The notes under the pieces: generated by a model
Database searches by the model: none
Told to the model about the DNA's origin: nothing
The model's input: the letters and a program-made list of their open reading frames with translations, nothing else
Shown here: positions 11,055-21,112 of the stretch, piece by piece
Layout: each line of letters opens with the position of its first letter
Numbering within the stretch: position 1 is the stretch's first letter
From: Syntrophomonas sp.
Lineage (GTDB): Bacteria > Bacillota > Syntrophomonadia > Syntrophomonadales > Syntrophomonadaceae
Length of the DNA: 64,000 bases
Assembly (NCBI GenBank): GCA_016841245.1
Contig: JAENZN010000019.1
Coordinates: 20,921 to 84,920, forward strand
Reading direction: 5' to 3'
Made by a program: the position numbers and the translations under genes

Positions 11055-12206
11055 ATGAGAAACAGGCAAATTCCAAGAGGATTGCGTGATTTACTTCCAG
11101 AAGAAGTTAAAGTGATGAGAAGTATGGAAAAAAAGGCCGCCCGGCTTTTTTCCAGTTATGCTTATGAAGAAGTTATGACACCAACTTTCGAGTTTCTGGA
11201 AGTGATTGAAGCAGGGAGAGGCAGCAGACGGGAAGACCTATTTCTGTTTATGGACCGGGAGGGGGGTATCCTGTCCCTGCGTCCGGAAGTTACCGGGTCC
11301 ATCGCTCGTATGGCATCTACGCATATGCACGATGCAGATTTTCCCCGCCGGCTCTTTTATACGGCTAATGTATTTCGCCATGTACAGCCTCAGCTGGCTC
11401 AGTATAGAGAATTCAGGCAGACCGGAGTGGAATTGCTGGGAGCAGCAGGGGTATGGGCCGATGCTGAAGTAGTGAATATAGCGGTTAAGCTGCTGGCTCG
11501 TATGGGTTTGGAAAGATTTAAGATCAGTATTAACCAGCTGCCTATTTTTAACAGTATTCTGGATGACAGCGGCCTGGATGCGGAGGACCGTTCACTGGTG
11601 CGCAAACTGGTGGAAGATAAAGACCTGGTTGAACTGTCCCGGTTGTTGGAAGGGCTTCATATAGAAGATGATTTGAAAGATACTATTGCCGCCCTGCCGG
11701 TTTTGCACGGGGGGCTGGATGTGATTCATCGCATACCTTATGTGGAAAAAAATCGCAATGCGTCAGCAGCAGTGGAAGAGCTTATCAAAATCTATGATGC
11801 GTTAAAGATATATGGGGTTACCTCCAATATCGTTGTGGATATGGGGGTATTAAGAAATTTGGATTATTATACCGGACTAGTATTCGAGGGGTATTCCTCC
11901 GATCTGGGCTACGGTCTCCTGGGAGGCGGGCGCTATGATAATCTGCTCGGACAATTCGGATTGACCTGTCCGGCTACAGGTTTTGCTCTGCACATGGATA
12001 GGCTGGCCTTGGTACTAAAATGTCGGGATGAAGAACCAGATCATTATCTGGTGGGAGGAAGCAATTGTCAAGCTATGATAGAAAAATCAGAACAGCTTCG
12101 AGAACAGGGATACATAGTCGAAATGGATCTGGGAAGACATAGTCGAGTAGAGCTGAAAAAGAAGATTAACGGAAAAAATAATTGGACCCTATTATATGTA
12201 GAATAA
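11055..12206 (+). CDS. hisZ: ATP phosphoribosyltransferase regulatory subunit
   Basis: HisZ, 383 residues, is a histidyl-tRNA synthetase paralogue that does not charge tRNA but forms the allosteric subunit with short HisG. Class II synthetase core features are visible: PRGLRDLLPEE at the N-terminus, a motif-2-like stretch (LFYTANVFRHVQPQLAQYREF) and a motif-3-like GLLGGGRYDNLLGQFG. Immediate linkage to short hisG 12 bp downstream separates it from true hisS. Confidence 0.95.
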   Translation: MRNRQIPRGLRDLLPEEVKVMRSMEKKAARLFSSYAYEEVMTPTFEFLEVIEAGRGSRREDLFLFMDREGGILSLRPEVTGSIARMASTHMHDADFPRRLFYTANVFRHVQPQLAQYREFRQTGVELLGAAGVWADAEVVNIAVKLLARMGLERFKISINQLPIFNSILDDSGLDAEDRSLVRKLVEDKDLVELSRLLEGLHIEDDLKDTIAALPVLHGGLDVIHRIPYVEKNRNASAAVEELIKIYDALKIYGVTSNIVVDMGVLRNLDYYTGLVFEGYSSDLGYGLLGGGRYDNLLGQFGLTCPATGFALHMDRLALVLKCRDEEPDHYLVGGSNCQAMIEKSEQLREQGYIVEMDLGRHSRVELKKKINGKNNWTLLYVE

Positions 12207-12218
12207 TGGAGGAGAAAG

Positions 12219-12875
12219 ATGCAGCAGGAATATTTAACTATTGCTTTATCAAAAGGGACCCTTTTAAAACCTACGGTGGGATTGCTTCAAAAGTCTGGTC
12301 TGCCGGTTAGTGGATTGAGCGAAGACAGCCGCAATATGGTTTTTACTTATGAAGATGAGGGTATTAAATATCTGATGTGCCGACCCACCGATGTTCCTAC
12401 TTATGTAGAACAGGGCGCGGCTGATCTGGGGATAGTGGGCAAAGATGTAATTGTAGAACAGGCTAAAGATGTTTTCGAAATGGTGGACTTAAAGTACGGT
12501 TATTGTCGATTTGTGGTGGCCGTACCGGCCGGCATGAAAGACAAGCCTATCCGGGAACTCAATTATCGCAGAGTTGCCAGTAAGTTCCCTCTGATCGCGG
12601 AGAAATTCTTCCGGGAACAGGGATTGCAGGTAGATGTTATCAAGCTGCATGGTAACGTAGAACTGGCACCCTTGATGGGGCTCGCGGATATGATTGTTGA
12701 CCTGGTTTCTACCGGGCGGACTCTAAAGGAGAATAACCTGGTAGAGCTGGTGAAAATAATGGACTCTACCACCAGACTCATTTGCAATCGGGTTAGTTAC
12801 CGAACCAAACACGAGAACATTCAGCCTCTGATTGAAAATATGCAGGAAATAGTGAAAGGTGGAGACGGCATATGA
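12219..12875 (+). CDS. hisG: ATP phosphoribosyltransferase catalytic subunit, short form
   Basis: First committed enzyme of histidine synthesis: ATP plus PRPP to phosphoribosyl-ATP. The 218 residues correspond to the short HisG lacking the C-terminal regulatory domain, which fits the adjacent hisZ. The PRPP-binding loop is in DMIVDLVSTGRTLKENNL. The ATG at 12219 follows GGAGG, and the end overlaps hisD by 4 bases. Confidence 0.97.
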   Translation: MQQEYLTIALSKGTLLKPTVGLLQKSGLPVSGLSEDSRNMVFTYEDEGIKYLMCRPTDVPTYVEQGAADLGIVGKDVIVEQAKDVFEMVDLKYGYCRFVVAVPAGMKDKPIRELNYRRVASKFPLIAEKFFREQGLQVDVIKLHGNVELAPLMGLADMIVDLVSTGRTLKENNLVELVKIMDSTTRLICNRVSYRTKHENIQPLIENMQEIVKGGDGI

Positions 12876-14164
12876 AATTGCGCAGAATCAAAGCCTCAAG
12901 TGCGGAATTAAACACTTTTCTACAGTCCAATTATGATGATATGAAACAGTATGAAGATAGTGTGAAAGAGATTGGCCGGGAAGTTAAACAAAGGGGCAAT
13001 CAGGCTGTATTTGACTTCAACTTGAAATTTGACGGTGCAACAATAAATGAAGACAATTTCATGGTTAGCGAGGCAGAATTTGACGAAGCCTACGATGCCG
13101 TAGATGATGAATATATATTTGCCCTGCGGGCAGCTATCGATAACATAGCAGCCTTTCATTCCCGCCAGTTAAAAAATTCATGGATGGAACCGGATGAAAG
13201 AGGCTGTATACTGGGCCAGATTTTTCGCCCCCTGGAAAGAGTGGGGATTTATGTTCCGGGAGGTACGGCGGCTTATCCTTCTTCGGTATTGATGAATGCC
13301 ATACCGGCCCAGGTAGCAGGAGTAGAAGAAATTGTAATGGTAAGCCCCCCGGGGCAAGACGGTAAGATGAATCCTTATACCCTGGTAGCAGCTAATGAAT
13401 TGGGTCTGCAGGAAGTGTATAAGATGGGCGGTGCGCATGCAATATTCGCTCTGGCCTGGGGAACCGGGACCATAAAAAAAGTAGACTTGATAAGCGGACC
13501 CGGAAATATATATGTGACCCTGGCTAAGAAAATGGTTTATGGAGACGTAAATATAGATATGCTGGCTGGTCCCAGTGAAATATTAATCCTGGCAGATGAC
13601 CATGCTGATCCGGTTTATACGGCAGCGGATATGATGTCCCAGGCCGAACACGATGTGCTGGCTCGCAGTATTCTGGTAAGTACTAATCCGGAATTATTGG
13701 ACCGGGTGGAAGAGGAACTAAACAGGCAGATTCAGAATCTTTCCCGCCGGGATATTATTGAGCAAGCTCTTAACAGCTACGGGGCTTTGATACTGGCAGA
13801 TAATATGAAAGAGGCGTGTGAGGTTGCCAATCTAATCGCTCCGGAACATTTAGAATTAATAGTTGAACATCCTTTTGATCTGCTCAGTAATATAAAAAAC
13901 GCCGGAGCAATTTTTATGGGCCGCTATACACCAGAACCAGTCGGAGATTACTTTGCCGGACCCAATCATATCCTGCCTACCGGAGGAACCGCCCGGTTTT
14001 ATTCGCCCGTAAGTGTTGATACTTTTACCAGGTCTTCCAGTTTAATTTACTTTTCGGAACAAGGGATTAAAGAGGATGCGGATCAAATTATTAAACTGGC
14101 TCAGGTGGAAGGACTTAGTGCTCATGCTAATTCGATTAGAGTTAGAAAGGATAGTGATAATTGA
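12872..14164 (+). CDS. hisD: Histidinol dehydrogenase
   Basis: Zinc enzyme performing the last two oxidations to L-histidine with NAD+. It is 430 residues long. Signature elements are YVPGGTAAYPSSVLMNAIPA, the SGPGNIYVTLAK and DMLAGPSEILI region, and the catalytic Glu-His in IAPEHLEL. The ATG at 12872 overlaps the hisG stop (ATGA). Its stop overlaps the likely hisB start by one base. Confidence 0.97.
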   Translation: MKLRRIKASSAELNTFLQSNYDDMKQYEDSVKEIGREVKQRGNQAVFDFNLKFDGATINEDNFMVSEAEFDEAYDAVDDEYIFALRAAIDNIAAFHSRQLKNSWMEPDERGCILGQIFRPLERVGIYVPGGTAAYPSSVLMNAIPAQVAGVEEIVMVSPPGQDGKMNPYTLVAANELGLQEVYKMGGAHAIFALAWGTGTIKKVDLISGPGNIYVTLAKKMVYGDVNIDMLAGPSEILILADDHADPVYTAADMMSQAEHDVLARSILVSTNPELLDRVEEELNRQIQNLSRRDIIEQALNSYGALILADNMKEACEVANLIAPEHLELIVEHPFDLLSNIKNAGAIFMGRYTPEPVGDYFAGPNHILPTGGTARFYSPVSVDTFTRSSSLIYFSEQGIKEDADQIIKLAQVEGLSAHANSIRVRKDSDN

Positions 14165-14757
14165 TGGAAAGAATGAGAACAGCAGAAGTGCAGAGGAAAA
14201 CCAATGAAACCGAAGTTCTGCTGCAGTTGAACCTGGATGGGACTGGCAGCCATCAAATCGACACCGAGATTCCATTCTTAAGCCATATGCTGACCTTGCT
14301 ATCACTGCACAGTCTCTGTGATTTAAAGGTAACTGCCCGGGGAGATATTGAAGTAGATGATCACCACACTGTAGAGGATATTGGGATATGCTTGGGGCAG
14401 GCCTTGGACCAGGCTCTGGGGGAAAAAAGAGGTATTCGCAGGTATGGGGAAGCCACTATCCCGATGGATGAAGCCCTGAGCAGGGTAGTGCTGGATCTTT
14501 CCGGACGTTCACTGCTGATTTTTAATGCCGAATTTGATAGAAGCTTAATCGGTAATTTTGCCACGGAAAATGCCCGGGAGTTCTTCAGAGCAGTGGCCAA
14601 CAGCTCTCGGATGGGGATTCATATCGATGTTTTAAGGGGAAGCAACTCTCATCATGTACTGGAATCGATCTTTAAAGCGTTTGCCCGCGCTTTAAAAGCA
14701 GCTATTGAAATAGAACCACGCATGGAAGGGATATGGTCTTCCAAGGGCAAGCTTTAA
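14164..14757 (+). CDS. hisB: Imidazoleglycerol-phosphate dehydratase
   Basis: Monofunctional IGP dehydratase, 197 residues, a manganese enzyme. The two metal-binding His-His motifs are visible (DDHHTVED and SNSHHVLES). I chose the ATG at 14164, one base into the hisD stop; a TTG at 14161 or an ATG at 14173 are alternatives because the AAAGG site sits 10 to 13 bases upstream. The histidinol-phosphatase half of the proteobacterial fusion is absent, as usual for Bacillota, and no hisC or separate phosphatase gene lies in the window. Confidence 0.95.
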   Translation: MERMRTAEVQRKTNETEVLLQLNLDGTGSHQIDTEIPFLSHMLTLLSLHSLCDLKVTARGDIEVDDHHTVEDIGICLGQALDQALGEKRGIRRYGEATIPMDEALSRVVLDLSGRSLLIFNAEFDRSLIGNFATENAREFFRAVANSSRMGIHIDVLRGSNSHHVLESIFKAFARALKAAIEIEPRMEGIWSSKGKL

Positions 14758-14806
14758 AAAGAACAGCAGCAAGTGCGATAAGGTTTAAAGTCCGGGGGGA
14801 GTAAAT

Positions 14807-15412
14807 TTGATAGCTATAATAGACTATGGAGTGGGCAACCTGGCCAGCGTCAGGAATGCCTTTATTAAACTTGGTTATGAAGCAGTTATTAGCAGCAGCA
14901 GCGAACAGATACTGCAGGCAGACCGGGTAGTGCTGCCGGGGGTAGGCGCTTTTGCTGATGCCATGGATAACCTTCGCAACTACGGGCTTGATGGTACGGT
15001 TAAGGAAGTAGTACGGCAGGGTACACCATTTCTGGGTGTATGCCTGGGTCTGCACCTGCTTTTTACTCATGGTGAAGAACATGGTATACACCAGGGTCTG
15101 GATATAATAAAAGGCCGGGTGGTGAAATTTCAACTTCCTCGAGAATATAAGGTTCCGCACATGGGTTGGAATCAGGTCTATCCCCGTGAGAACAGCCGAC
15201 TGTTTAAAGGCCTGCCAGCGGGCAGCTATTTCTACTTCGTACATTCTTATTATGTGTTTCCCGATGATGATGGAGTCATAGCTGCACACAGCGATTATGG
15301 AATTGATTTCGTATGCGCGGTGGAGCAGAATAATATATTTGCTACCCAGTTTCATCCTGAGAAATCAGGCCGGGTAGGGCTGCAGGTGCTGCAGAACTTC
15401 GCCAGCCTTTAA
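14807..15412 (+). CDS. hisH: Imidazole glycerol phosphate synthase, glutaminase subunit
   Basis: Glutaminase partner of HisF, 201 residues. Triad residues are C79 in GVCLGLH and H183/E185 in FHPEKS. The start is TTG at 14807 after GGGGGAG; the N-terminus IAIIDYGVGNLASV is canonical. It supplies ammonia to HisF, encoded about 1 kb downstream after hisA. Confidence 0.96.
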   Translation: MIAIIDYGVGNLASVRNAFIKLGYEAVISSSSEQILQADRVVLPGVGAFADAMDNLRNYGLDGTVKEVVRQGTPFLGVCLGLHLLFTHGEEHGIHQGLDIIKGRVVKFQLPREYKVPHMGWNQVYPRENSRLFKGLPAGSYFYFVHSYYVFPDDDGVIAAHSDYGIDFVCAVEQNNIFATQFHPEKSGRVGLQVLQNFASL

Positions 15413-15637
15413 TGATTCTGGAGGGAGTTTTCTGGATGGCGAGAATCTATTAAAACCCGTTAGCGGTTCAAGAGAACTCATAGCTGGAGGTGTTGCGGTG
15501 TTTATGTTGAATAAAGCTATACCGTGCCATCGTTGAATCGCTTTACCCGCTGCACGCTGTTTGAACCCGGATTTTCAGTGATTAGATACAGTTTTTTACA
15601 GGTCCCTTAGATTAAAGAATATAACGAGGTGTAATCG
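15413..15637 (+). other. 225-bp gap inside the his operon
   Basis: This gap between hisH and hisA is much longer than the others in the operon. It contains a GGAGG followed by a five-codon ORF near 15435 and another GGAGG followed by a twelve-codon ORF near 15500, neither rich in histidine. I see no clear terminator and no His-rich leader. It may hold an internal promoter, but no convincing -35/-10 pair was found. Confidence 0.4.
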
Positions 15638-16366
15638 ATGATAATATATCCCGCTATTGACCTTAAAGATGGCCAGTGTGTTAGACTGGTACAGGGTCGG
15701 GCCGATGCCAAAACAGTATATTCCAATACTCCTGCCCAGGTGGCAGCTTCCTTTGAAAAGTTGGGAGCTGGCTATCTGCATGTTGTGGATCTGGATGGAG
15801 CATTTACCGGCAGTCCCCAAAATGCCGCCGCCATTGAAGCAATTGCAGCGGGTATCAATATTCCTTTTCAGGTAGGAGGAGGACTGCGCAGTATAGATGA
15901 TGTTCAGCGGGTGTTGAAACTTGGGGCTGCCCGGGCTATTGTGGGAACCAGGGCAGTTAAAAGTTCTGCTTTTGTAAAAGAACTGCTGGACCGTTTTGGA
16001 CCTGATAAAATAGTACTGGGTATAGATGCCCGGGAAGGTATGGTAGCGGTGGAAGGATGGGTAGAGACCTCTGCCTTGAGTGCGCTGGAATTCGGGTATA
16101 GCATGAAAAGCATGGGGGTTATCACTTGCGTTTTTACCGATATAAGCAGAGATGGGCTTATGACCGGGCCTAATCTGGAATCGACCCGTCAGATGGCGGA
16201 AAAAACAGGTCTGGAAATCATTGCCTCGGGAGGGGTATCCAGCCCGCAAAATATTAGAGATCTTAAAGCTATCGAACCTTTTGGAGTGGTAGGAGCGATT
16301 ATCGGTAAAGCATTATACGATGGCAAAATAAATCTTCCTGAAGCATTACAAGCTGCAGAAGATTGA
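15638..16366 (+). CDS. hisA: ProFAR isomerase
   Basis: Phosphoribosylformimino-5-aminoimidazole carboxamide ribotide isomerase, a 242-residue (beta-alpha)8 barrel. Catalytic D8 is in [13 protein letters not shown]; the second half has the VFTDISRDG motif, and the phosphate sites are VGGGLRS and ASGGVSS. The ATG at 15638 is preceded by ACGAGGTG. It is homologous to HisF encoded next. Confidence 0.96.
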   Translation: MIIYPAIDLKDGQCVRLVQGRADAKTVYSNTPAQVAASFEKLGAGYLHVVDLDGAFTGSPQNAAAIEAIAAGINIPFQVGGGLRSIDDVQRVLKLGAARAIVGTRAVKSSAFVKELLDRFGPDKIVLGIDAREGMVAVEGWVETSALSALEFGYSMKSMGVITCVFTDISRDGLMTGPNLESTRQMAEKTGLEIIASGGVSSPQNIRDLKAIEPFGVVGAIIGKALYDGKINLPEALQAAED

Positions 16367-16403
16367 TCAAGACAGAAGCAAAGAGCTGGGAGGAGGGGAG
16401 TAT

Positions 16404-17159
16404 ATGCTGGCCAAGAGAATTATTCCCTGTTTGGATGTTCATGAGGGAAGAGTGGTTAAAGGAATTAATTTTGTAAACCTGCAGGATGCCGGAGACCCGG
16501 TTGAACTGGCCGCATTCTATGATAGAGAAGGCGCTGATGAACTGGTTTTTCTGGATATCAGCGCATCCCACGAAGGCAGAAAAACCATGATTGAGGTGGT
16601 GCGAGAGACTGCCCGTCAGGTATTTATACCTTTTGCAGTAGGCGGTGGAATTGGTAACATAGATGATATACGCAGTATACTAGTAGCCGGAGCAGACAAA
16701 GTATCGATTAACTCCGCAGCCGTAAAAAATCCTGACCTGATTGGAGAAGGGGCTAGAAAATTCGGCAGCCAGTGCATAGTGGTAGCCATCGATGCTCGTA
16801 TGAAGGACGAAAGCAGTTGGGAAGTATATATAAACGGGGGGAGAGTACCGACGGGGCTGGATGCTGTAGAGTGGGCCCAAAAAGCTGAAAAGCTGGGGGC
16901 GGGTGAAATTTTGCTCACCAGTATGGATAAGGATGGCACCAAAGATGGCTATGATATAAAATTGACTCATGCTATCAGCGACTCAGTAGGCATACCAGTT
17001 ATAGCTTCAGGGGGAGCAGGAAACTTGCAGCACCTCTATGAAGGGATAGAGTACGGCCGTGCAGATGCGGTTTTATGTGCATCTATTTTTCATTACCGTG
17101 AATATACCATAGCTGAAGCTAAAAAATATTTAGAAGAAAAAGGAGTACCAGTCAGATAA
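16404..17159 (+). CDS. hisF: Imidazole glycerol phosphate synthase, cyclase subunit
   Basis: A 251-residue (beta-alpha)8 barrel that makes IGP and AICAR from PRFAR using ammonia from HisH. Catalytic D11 ([14 protein letters not shown]) and D130 (VVAIDARM) are present. AICAR produced here feeds back into PurH, linking the two operons of this window metabolically. The stop codon shares its last base with the hisIE start. Confidence 0.97.
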   Translation: MLAKRIIPCLDVHEGRVVKGINFVNLQDAGDPVELAAFYDREGADELVFLDISASHEGRKTMIEVVRETARQVFIPFAVGGGIGNIDDIRSILVAGADKVSINSAAVKNPDLIGEGARKFGSQCIVVAIDARMKDESSWEVYINGGRVPTGLDAVEWAQKAEKLGAGEILLTSMDKDGTKDGYDIKLTHAISDSVGIPVIASGGAGNLQHLYEGIEYGRADAVLCASIFHYREYTIAEAKKYLEEKGVPVR

Positions 17160-17812
17160 TGATAGAAAAAATTGATTTTGAAAAACAGGGGGGACTTATT
17201 CCAGCCATTATCCAGGACTGTGTAAGCGGTCAGGTTCTTATGCTGGCTTACATGAATAAAGAAGCTCTGGCTAAAACCATCGAAACAGGTAAGACCTGGT
17301 TCTATTCCCGCAGCCGGCAGCAACTGTGGATGAAAGGGGAAAGTTCCGGCCACATACAGAAAGTAAAAGAGATACTGTATGACTGCGATGAAGATTCCGT
17401 TTTGATAAAAGTGGAGCAGACCGGGGTGGCATGCCATACTGGACATTATTCTTGCTTTTTCAGAAATATTGATGGTCAGGAAGTAGAAAAACAGGTTTTT
17501 GATCTGAATCGGGTTTATGAGTCTGCCCAAAATAGCCCGGCTATTTTATATGAGCTGTATGAAGTTATTAAGGATCGCCAGATTAAGATGCCGGAAGGAT
17601 CTTATACCACCTACCTGTTCCAAAAGGGACTGGACAAGATTCTTAAAAAGGTGGGTGAGGAGAATGCGGAAGTTATCATAGCCGCCAAGAACCGTGAGAA
17701 ATCGGAAGTGATATATGAAACCTCGGATTTGCTGTATCATCTCCTGGTACTCCTGGTAGAACAGGGAGTTGATTTGGGTGAGATCTTTGCCGAATTGAAA
17801 TCGCGTCGCTAA
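17159..17812 (+). CDS. hisIE: Bifunctional PR-AMP cyclohydrolase / PR-ATP pyrophosphatase
   Basis: A 217-residue fusion catalysing steps two and three of histidine synthesis. The HisI part (about 1-110) carries the metal-binding DCDEDSVL and the downstream [13 protein letters not shown] cysteines. The HisE part (about 120-217) has [15 protein letters not shown], typical of the MazG-like pyrophosphatase fold. It overlaps hisF by one base and is the last gene before the operon terminator. Confidence 0.97.
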   Translation: MIEKIDFEKQGGLIPAIIQDCVSGQVLMLAYMNKEALAKTIETGKTWFYSRSRQQLWMKGESSGHIQKVKEILYDCDEDSVLIKVEQTGVACHTGHYSCFFRNIDGQEVEKQVFDLNRVYESAQNSPAILYELYEVIKDRQIKMPEGSYTTYLFQKGLDKILKKVGEENAEVIIAAKNREKSEVIYETSDLLYHLLVLLVEQGVDLGEIFAELKSRR

Positions 17813-17827
17813 ATTATTCTCAGAACC

Positions 17828-17857
17828 AGCCGCCGGTTATTAGCGGGCGGCTTTTTG
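17828..17857 (+). terminator. Rho-independent terminator of the his operon
   Basis: Arms AGCCGCC (17828-17834) and GGCGGCT (17846-17852) form a 7-bp GC-rich stem followed by a T-run, 15 bp after the hisIE stop. Confidence 0.9.
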
Positions 17858-17930
17858 CTGTTGCAGCTGGCAGTGGGAACTCTAATAACTCTTAACCAGG
17901 CCTAAGCTGCTTTAATCAGATTACATGCCA

Positions 17931-19253
17931 CTAGGTTAAATCATTATAAAGCTGTTCAGCTGGGTGAACCCGGATACGGTCAATTCGCATACCTTTCATT
18001 TTCACTACTTCCAGCTTGGTGCCGTCCACATATACCACATCTCCTTGATGGGGTTTCTTGCCGATTTTCTCTAAAACCAGACCCGCTAGAGTGTTGTATT
18101 CTTCATTGTCTGATACGTTTAACTCCAGCTTTTCTATAACATCATCTATAATCATCCGACCGCTTACCAGCAGAGACCCATCCTCTTCCAGCTCTAAGTC
18201 CGGGTCTTCGTTATCGAATTCATCTTGTATTTCTCCCACCAGTTCTTCCAGTACGTTTTCCAGGGTTACTATGCCGGCGATATCCCCGTATTCGTCTATA
18301 ACCAAGGCTAAATGTTGGTGATGGCGCTGGAACTCGGTCAGCATACGATCCAAAGTCATGCTTTCCGGTATAAAAAGGGCTTCACGTTTAATGTCACCGA
18401 TGTTAGATACCTGATCTATATCCATATAGATCAGGTCTTTTATATTTACTACTCCTATTATCTGGTCCGGGTTGCCTTCACAGAGGGGAAAGCGAGTATG
18501 GCCTGCTTCCCGGGCCCGTTGGATATTATCATGAACACTGACGGTGGTATCCAGGTATACCACTTCCGGGCGGGGCACCATAATATCATAAGCCACCAGC
18601 CTTTCAAAGCGGAAAACATTCTGCAGCAGATCTTTTTCAACCTGTCTGATCTGCCCGTCATTGTAGCTGTCAGTAATGATCATGCTTATTTCTTCTTCGG
18701 TATGGGTTAAAGACCCTTCGGTGTTGGGTTGAAAACCCATCCAGGTAACTACCCGGTTGGCAGAATTATTTAAAAGTGCTACCAAAGGGTAAAAGATACG
18801 ATAAAAAATTCGCATGGTAGGGGCGAGCTTAAGAGATACTGACTCTGCTCTCTGAATAGAAAACGTTTTTGGTGCCTGTTCCCCGAAGACCACATGCAAA
18901 AAGGTTATAAAGCTGAAAGCGATCACAAATGAAATAGAATTTACCAGGGTAGCTGATGTCAGGCCCCAGCTGAAAAACAGGGGCCGGATCAGGTCTGCTA
19001 CGGCCGGCTCACCCAGCCATCCCAAGCCCAGGCTGGCCAGGGTTATTCCTAGCTGACTGACAGAGAGATAAGCATCTATATTTTCTATGCATTCCTTTAC
19101 CGCAAGGGCTTTTTTATTACCTTCCGCTATCAGCTGCGATATTCGGGTAGGCCGTACTTTTACAAATGCAAACTCTGCTGCCACAAACACCCCATTAAAA
19201 AGAATCAGGAGGAGGGCTCCTGATATTTTTATTATACTCATTAATAATTCCAT
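17931..19253 (-). CDS. CorC/HlyC-family membrane protein with DUF21 and CBS domains
   Basis: A 440-residue protein of the CNNM/CorC family. It has an N-terminal DUF21 membrane domain (about 1-190, several hydrophobic segments), a CBS pair (about 205-330, with YDIMVPRPEVVYLD and the HLALVIDEYGDIAGIVTLE hallmark), and a C-terminal CorC_HlyC domain (about 345-430). Family members are linked to magnesium or cobalt efflux and membrane integrity; substrate cannot be inferred. It runs convergently to the his operon. The old name hemolysin for this family is misleading. Confidence 0.9.
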   Translation of the reverse strand: MELLMSIIKISGALLLILFNGVFVAAEFAFVKVRPTRISQLIAEGNKKALAVKECIENIDAYLSVSQLGITLASLGLGWLGEPAVADLIRPLFFSWGLTSATLVNSISFVIAFSFITFLHVVFGEQAPKTFSIQRAESVSLKLAPTMRIFYRIFYPLVALLNNSANRVVTWMGFQPNTEGSLTHTEEEISMIITDSYNDGQIRQVEKDLLQNVFRFERLVAYDIMVPRPEVVYLDTTVSVHDNIQRAREAGHTRFPLCEGNPDQIIGVVNIKDLIYMDIDQVSNIGDIKREALFIPESMTLDRMLTEFQRHHQHLALVIDEYGDIAGIVTLENVLEELVGEIQDEFDNEDPDLELEEDGSLLVSGRMIIDDVIEKLELNVSDNEEYNTLAGLVLEKIGKKPHQGDVVYVDGTKLEVVKMKGMRIDRIRVHPAEQLYNDLT

Positions 19254-19461
19254 TAAACTTCATCCTTCCAGGTTAACTTAATGGCTAAGAGGCTGGATAA
19301 GCATAGTCTGCCCTTTGATGTTTAGAGTGATAACTAAGTTTAATATGTACCAGCTTAAAGGCTTGTAATCATAATATCAGATTTTATGGGCTTATTTAAC
19401 TATTTTCTCAATGAGTCAAGCATTCCTGTAAGCTAATTCTCAAATTAGTGAGATAGGGACT

Positions 19462-19537
19462 GCTTATGTTCTGGGCATACTGTATACACAAAAACAATAT
19501 ATAAAAATCATGTTTTCCTGAGTTATAATTGTTGAAT
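19462..19537 (+). repeat. Upstream copy of a duplicated promoter-like block
   Basis: A 76-bp block nearly identical to 19671-19746 (offset 209 bp). It carries an imperfect GTATAC-type palindrome near 19476, an A-rich stretch, and a TATAAT hexamer at 19524-19529. No gene follows directly, so this copy either drives a short untranslated transcript or is a leftover of a duplication. Confidence 0.85.
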
Positions 19538-19670
19538 CATGATTTTTGTATGCCGCATTTTACTTTCCTAAACGTAAAAATGATTAAATATCAAAAAAAT
19601 ATGCCCTCAAAGCATTTAGCAGCAAGGGCTTCGGGGTTTTCATTTTTAATTAAGGTGCAAAACTAACGGG

Positions 19671-19746
19671 GCTTATGTTCTGAGTATACTGTATACACAA
19701 AAACAATATACAAAAACCATGTTTTTCTGAGTTATAATTGTAGAAT
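19671..19746 (+). promoter_or_regulatory. Promoter/operator block of glutamate dehydrogenase (second copy)
   Basis: Second copy of the 76-bp block. It contains the perfect palindrome GTATAC-T-GTATAC (about 19684-19696), an AAAAAC-CAT-GTTTTT inverted repeat, and TATAAT at 19733-19738, 41 bp ahead of the gdh start. No good -35 hexamer is visible, which suits an activator-dependent promoter with the palindrome as its site. Function is inferred. Confidence 0.6.
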
Positions 19747-19778
19747 AATAAATGATAATGACGAGGAGGCAGTTGTTA

Positions 19779-21065
19779 ATGGCAAGTAATTCTTACAATC
19801 CTTACGAAAACGCCCAGGCCCAATTTGATCGGGTAGCCAATATTATTGGTCTTGATGATGCGACCAGGTCTTTTCTCCGTCAACCTATGAAGGAGTATCA
19901 CTTTACAATTCCTATCAAGATGGATGACGGAAGCACCAATGTTTATAATGGATATCGCATCCAACACAATGATGCCCGCGGGCCAGCCAAAGGGGGTATT
20001 CGCTTCCATCCGCAGGAGACCGTGGATACCATCAGGGCCTTATCCATGTGGATGACCTGGAAGTGCGCGGTGGTAGATATTCCGCTAGGGGGCGGCAAAG
20101 GTGGCATAATATGTGACCCGCGTAATATGACCGATAATGAACAGGAAAGATTATGCCGTGGTTGGGTAAGAAAACTGGCTAAGGATGTCGGTCCATTAAT
20201 AGATGTACCTGCTCCAGACGTCATGACTAACAGTAAACATATGCTGTGGATGCTGGATGAATTTGAACAGATTCACGGTGGTCGGTTCCCTGGGTTTATT
20301 ACCGGCAAACCAGTAGGCATGGGAGGATCCCTGGGCCGGACCGAGGCGACCGGCTATGGATTGATTTATACCGTAAGGGAAGCTTTAAAGAGCCTAGGCA
20401 TGAAAATCAAAGGTACCTCAGCCAGCATTCAGGGGTTTGGCAATGTTGCTCAGTATGCGGGTAGACTATATGAAGAACTGGGCGGAACTGTAGTATCTGT
20501 CTGTTGCTGGGATAATAAAGACAAAAAAGCATATACTTTCCTTAAGAAAAATGGGCTAGATATTGCTGCCCTGTTCAAGATGACTGATTCATTTGGCAGC
20601 ATTGATAAAGAGCAGGCACTTGATTTGGGAATGGAAATTCTTCCTCCAGATGCCTGGCTGGAACAGGATGTAGATATACTAATGCCTTCAGCCTTGGAAA
20701 ATCAGATTACTCTGGAAAATGTGGACAAGATTAGCAAACAGGTTCTATTGATTGCAGAAGGCGCTAATGGTCCTATCAATACCGATGCTGACGAAAAACT
20801 CCGGAAAAGCGGCATGTTTGTTATTCCCGATTTTCTAGCTAATGCGGGTGGGGTAACCTGCAGCTATTTTGAACAGGTACAATCCAATGCCAACTACTAT
20901 TGGGAAAAGGAAGAAGTATTGAGAAAACTTGATTATCAGATGACTACCGCTTATAAAGCAGTTGAGGACACTGCCAAAAAGAATAAATTGTATATGCGCG
21001 ATGCAGCCTATGTTATTTCCATAAATCGAGTAGCCCAGGCAGTCAAAATGAGAGGCTGGGTATAA
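19779..21065 (+). CDS. gdhA: Glutamate dehydrogenase (Glu/Leu/Phe/Val family)
   Basis: Hexameric-type amino acid dehydrogenase, 428 residues, interconverting glutamate and 2-oxoglutarate plus ammonia. Motifs are GPAKGGIRFHP and PLGGGKGGIICDP (substrate lysines), the Rossmann SIQGFGNVAQYAG and the C-terminal NAGGVTCSYFE. The start is ATG at 19779 because GAGGAGG sits 9 bases upstream; an in-frame ATG at 19752 lacks such a site. Cofactor specificity was not determined. Catabolic deamination would fit an amino-acid-using anaerobe, and the region downstream encodes glutamate-handling enzymes. Confidence 0.93.
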   Translation: MASNSYNPYENAQAQFDRVANIIGLDDATRSFLRQPMKEYHFTIPIKMDDGSTNVYNGYRIQHNDARGPAKGGIRFHPQETVDTIRALSMWMTWKCAVVDIPLGGGKGGIICDPRNMTDNEQERLCRGWVRKLAKDVGPLIDVPAPDVMTNSKHMLWMLDEFEQIHGGRFPGFITGKPVGMGGSLGRTEATGYGLIYTVREALKSLGMKIKGTSASIQGFGNVAQYAGRLYEELGGTVVSVCCWDNKDKKAYTFLKKNGLDIAALFKMTDSFGSIDKEQALDLGMEILPPDAWLEQDVDILMPSALENQITLENVDKISKQVLLIAEGANGPINTDADEKLRKSGMFVIPDFLANAGGVTCSYFEQVQSNANYYWEKEEVLRKLDYQMTTAYKAVEDTAKKNKLYMRDAAYVISINRVAQAVKMRGWV

Positions 21066-21112
21066 CGTTGGTTGGTGGATATACTCATTCGAAGCAATGA
21101 TAGGGGTTTAAT

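Noticed and set aside
14702..15355. 217-codon ORF antisense to hisH
   Set aside because: Lies fully opposite a clear hisH, no ribosome site, composition typical of a reading shadow. The same holds for 15596-16249 and 8503-8955.
15413..15637. Histidine leader or T-box in the his operon gap
   Set aside because: No His-rich peptide, no T-box sequence and no terminator/antiterminator pair found.
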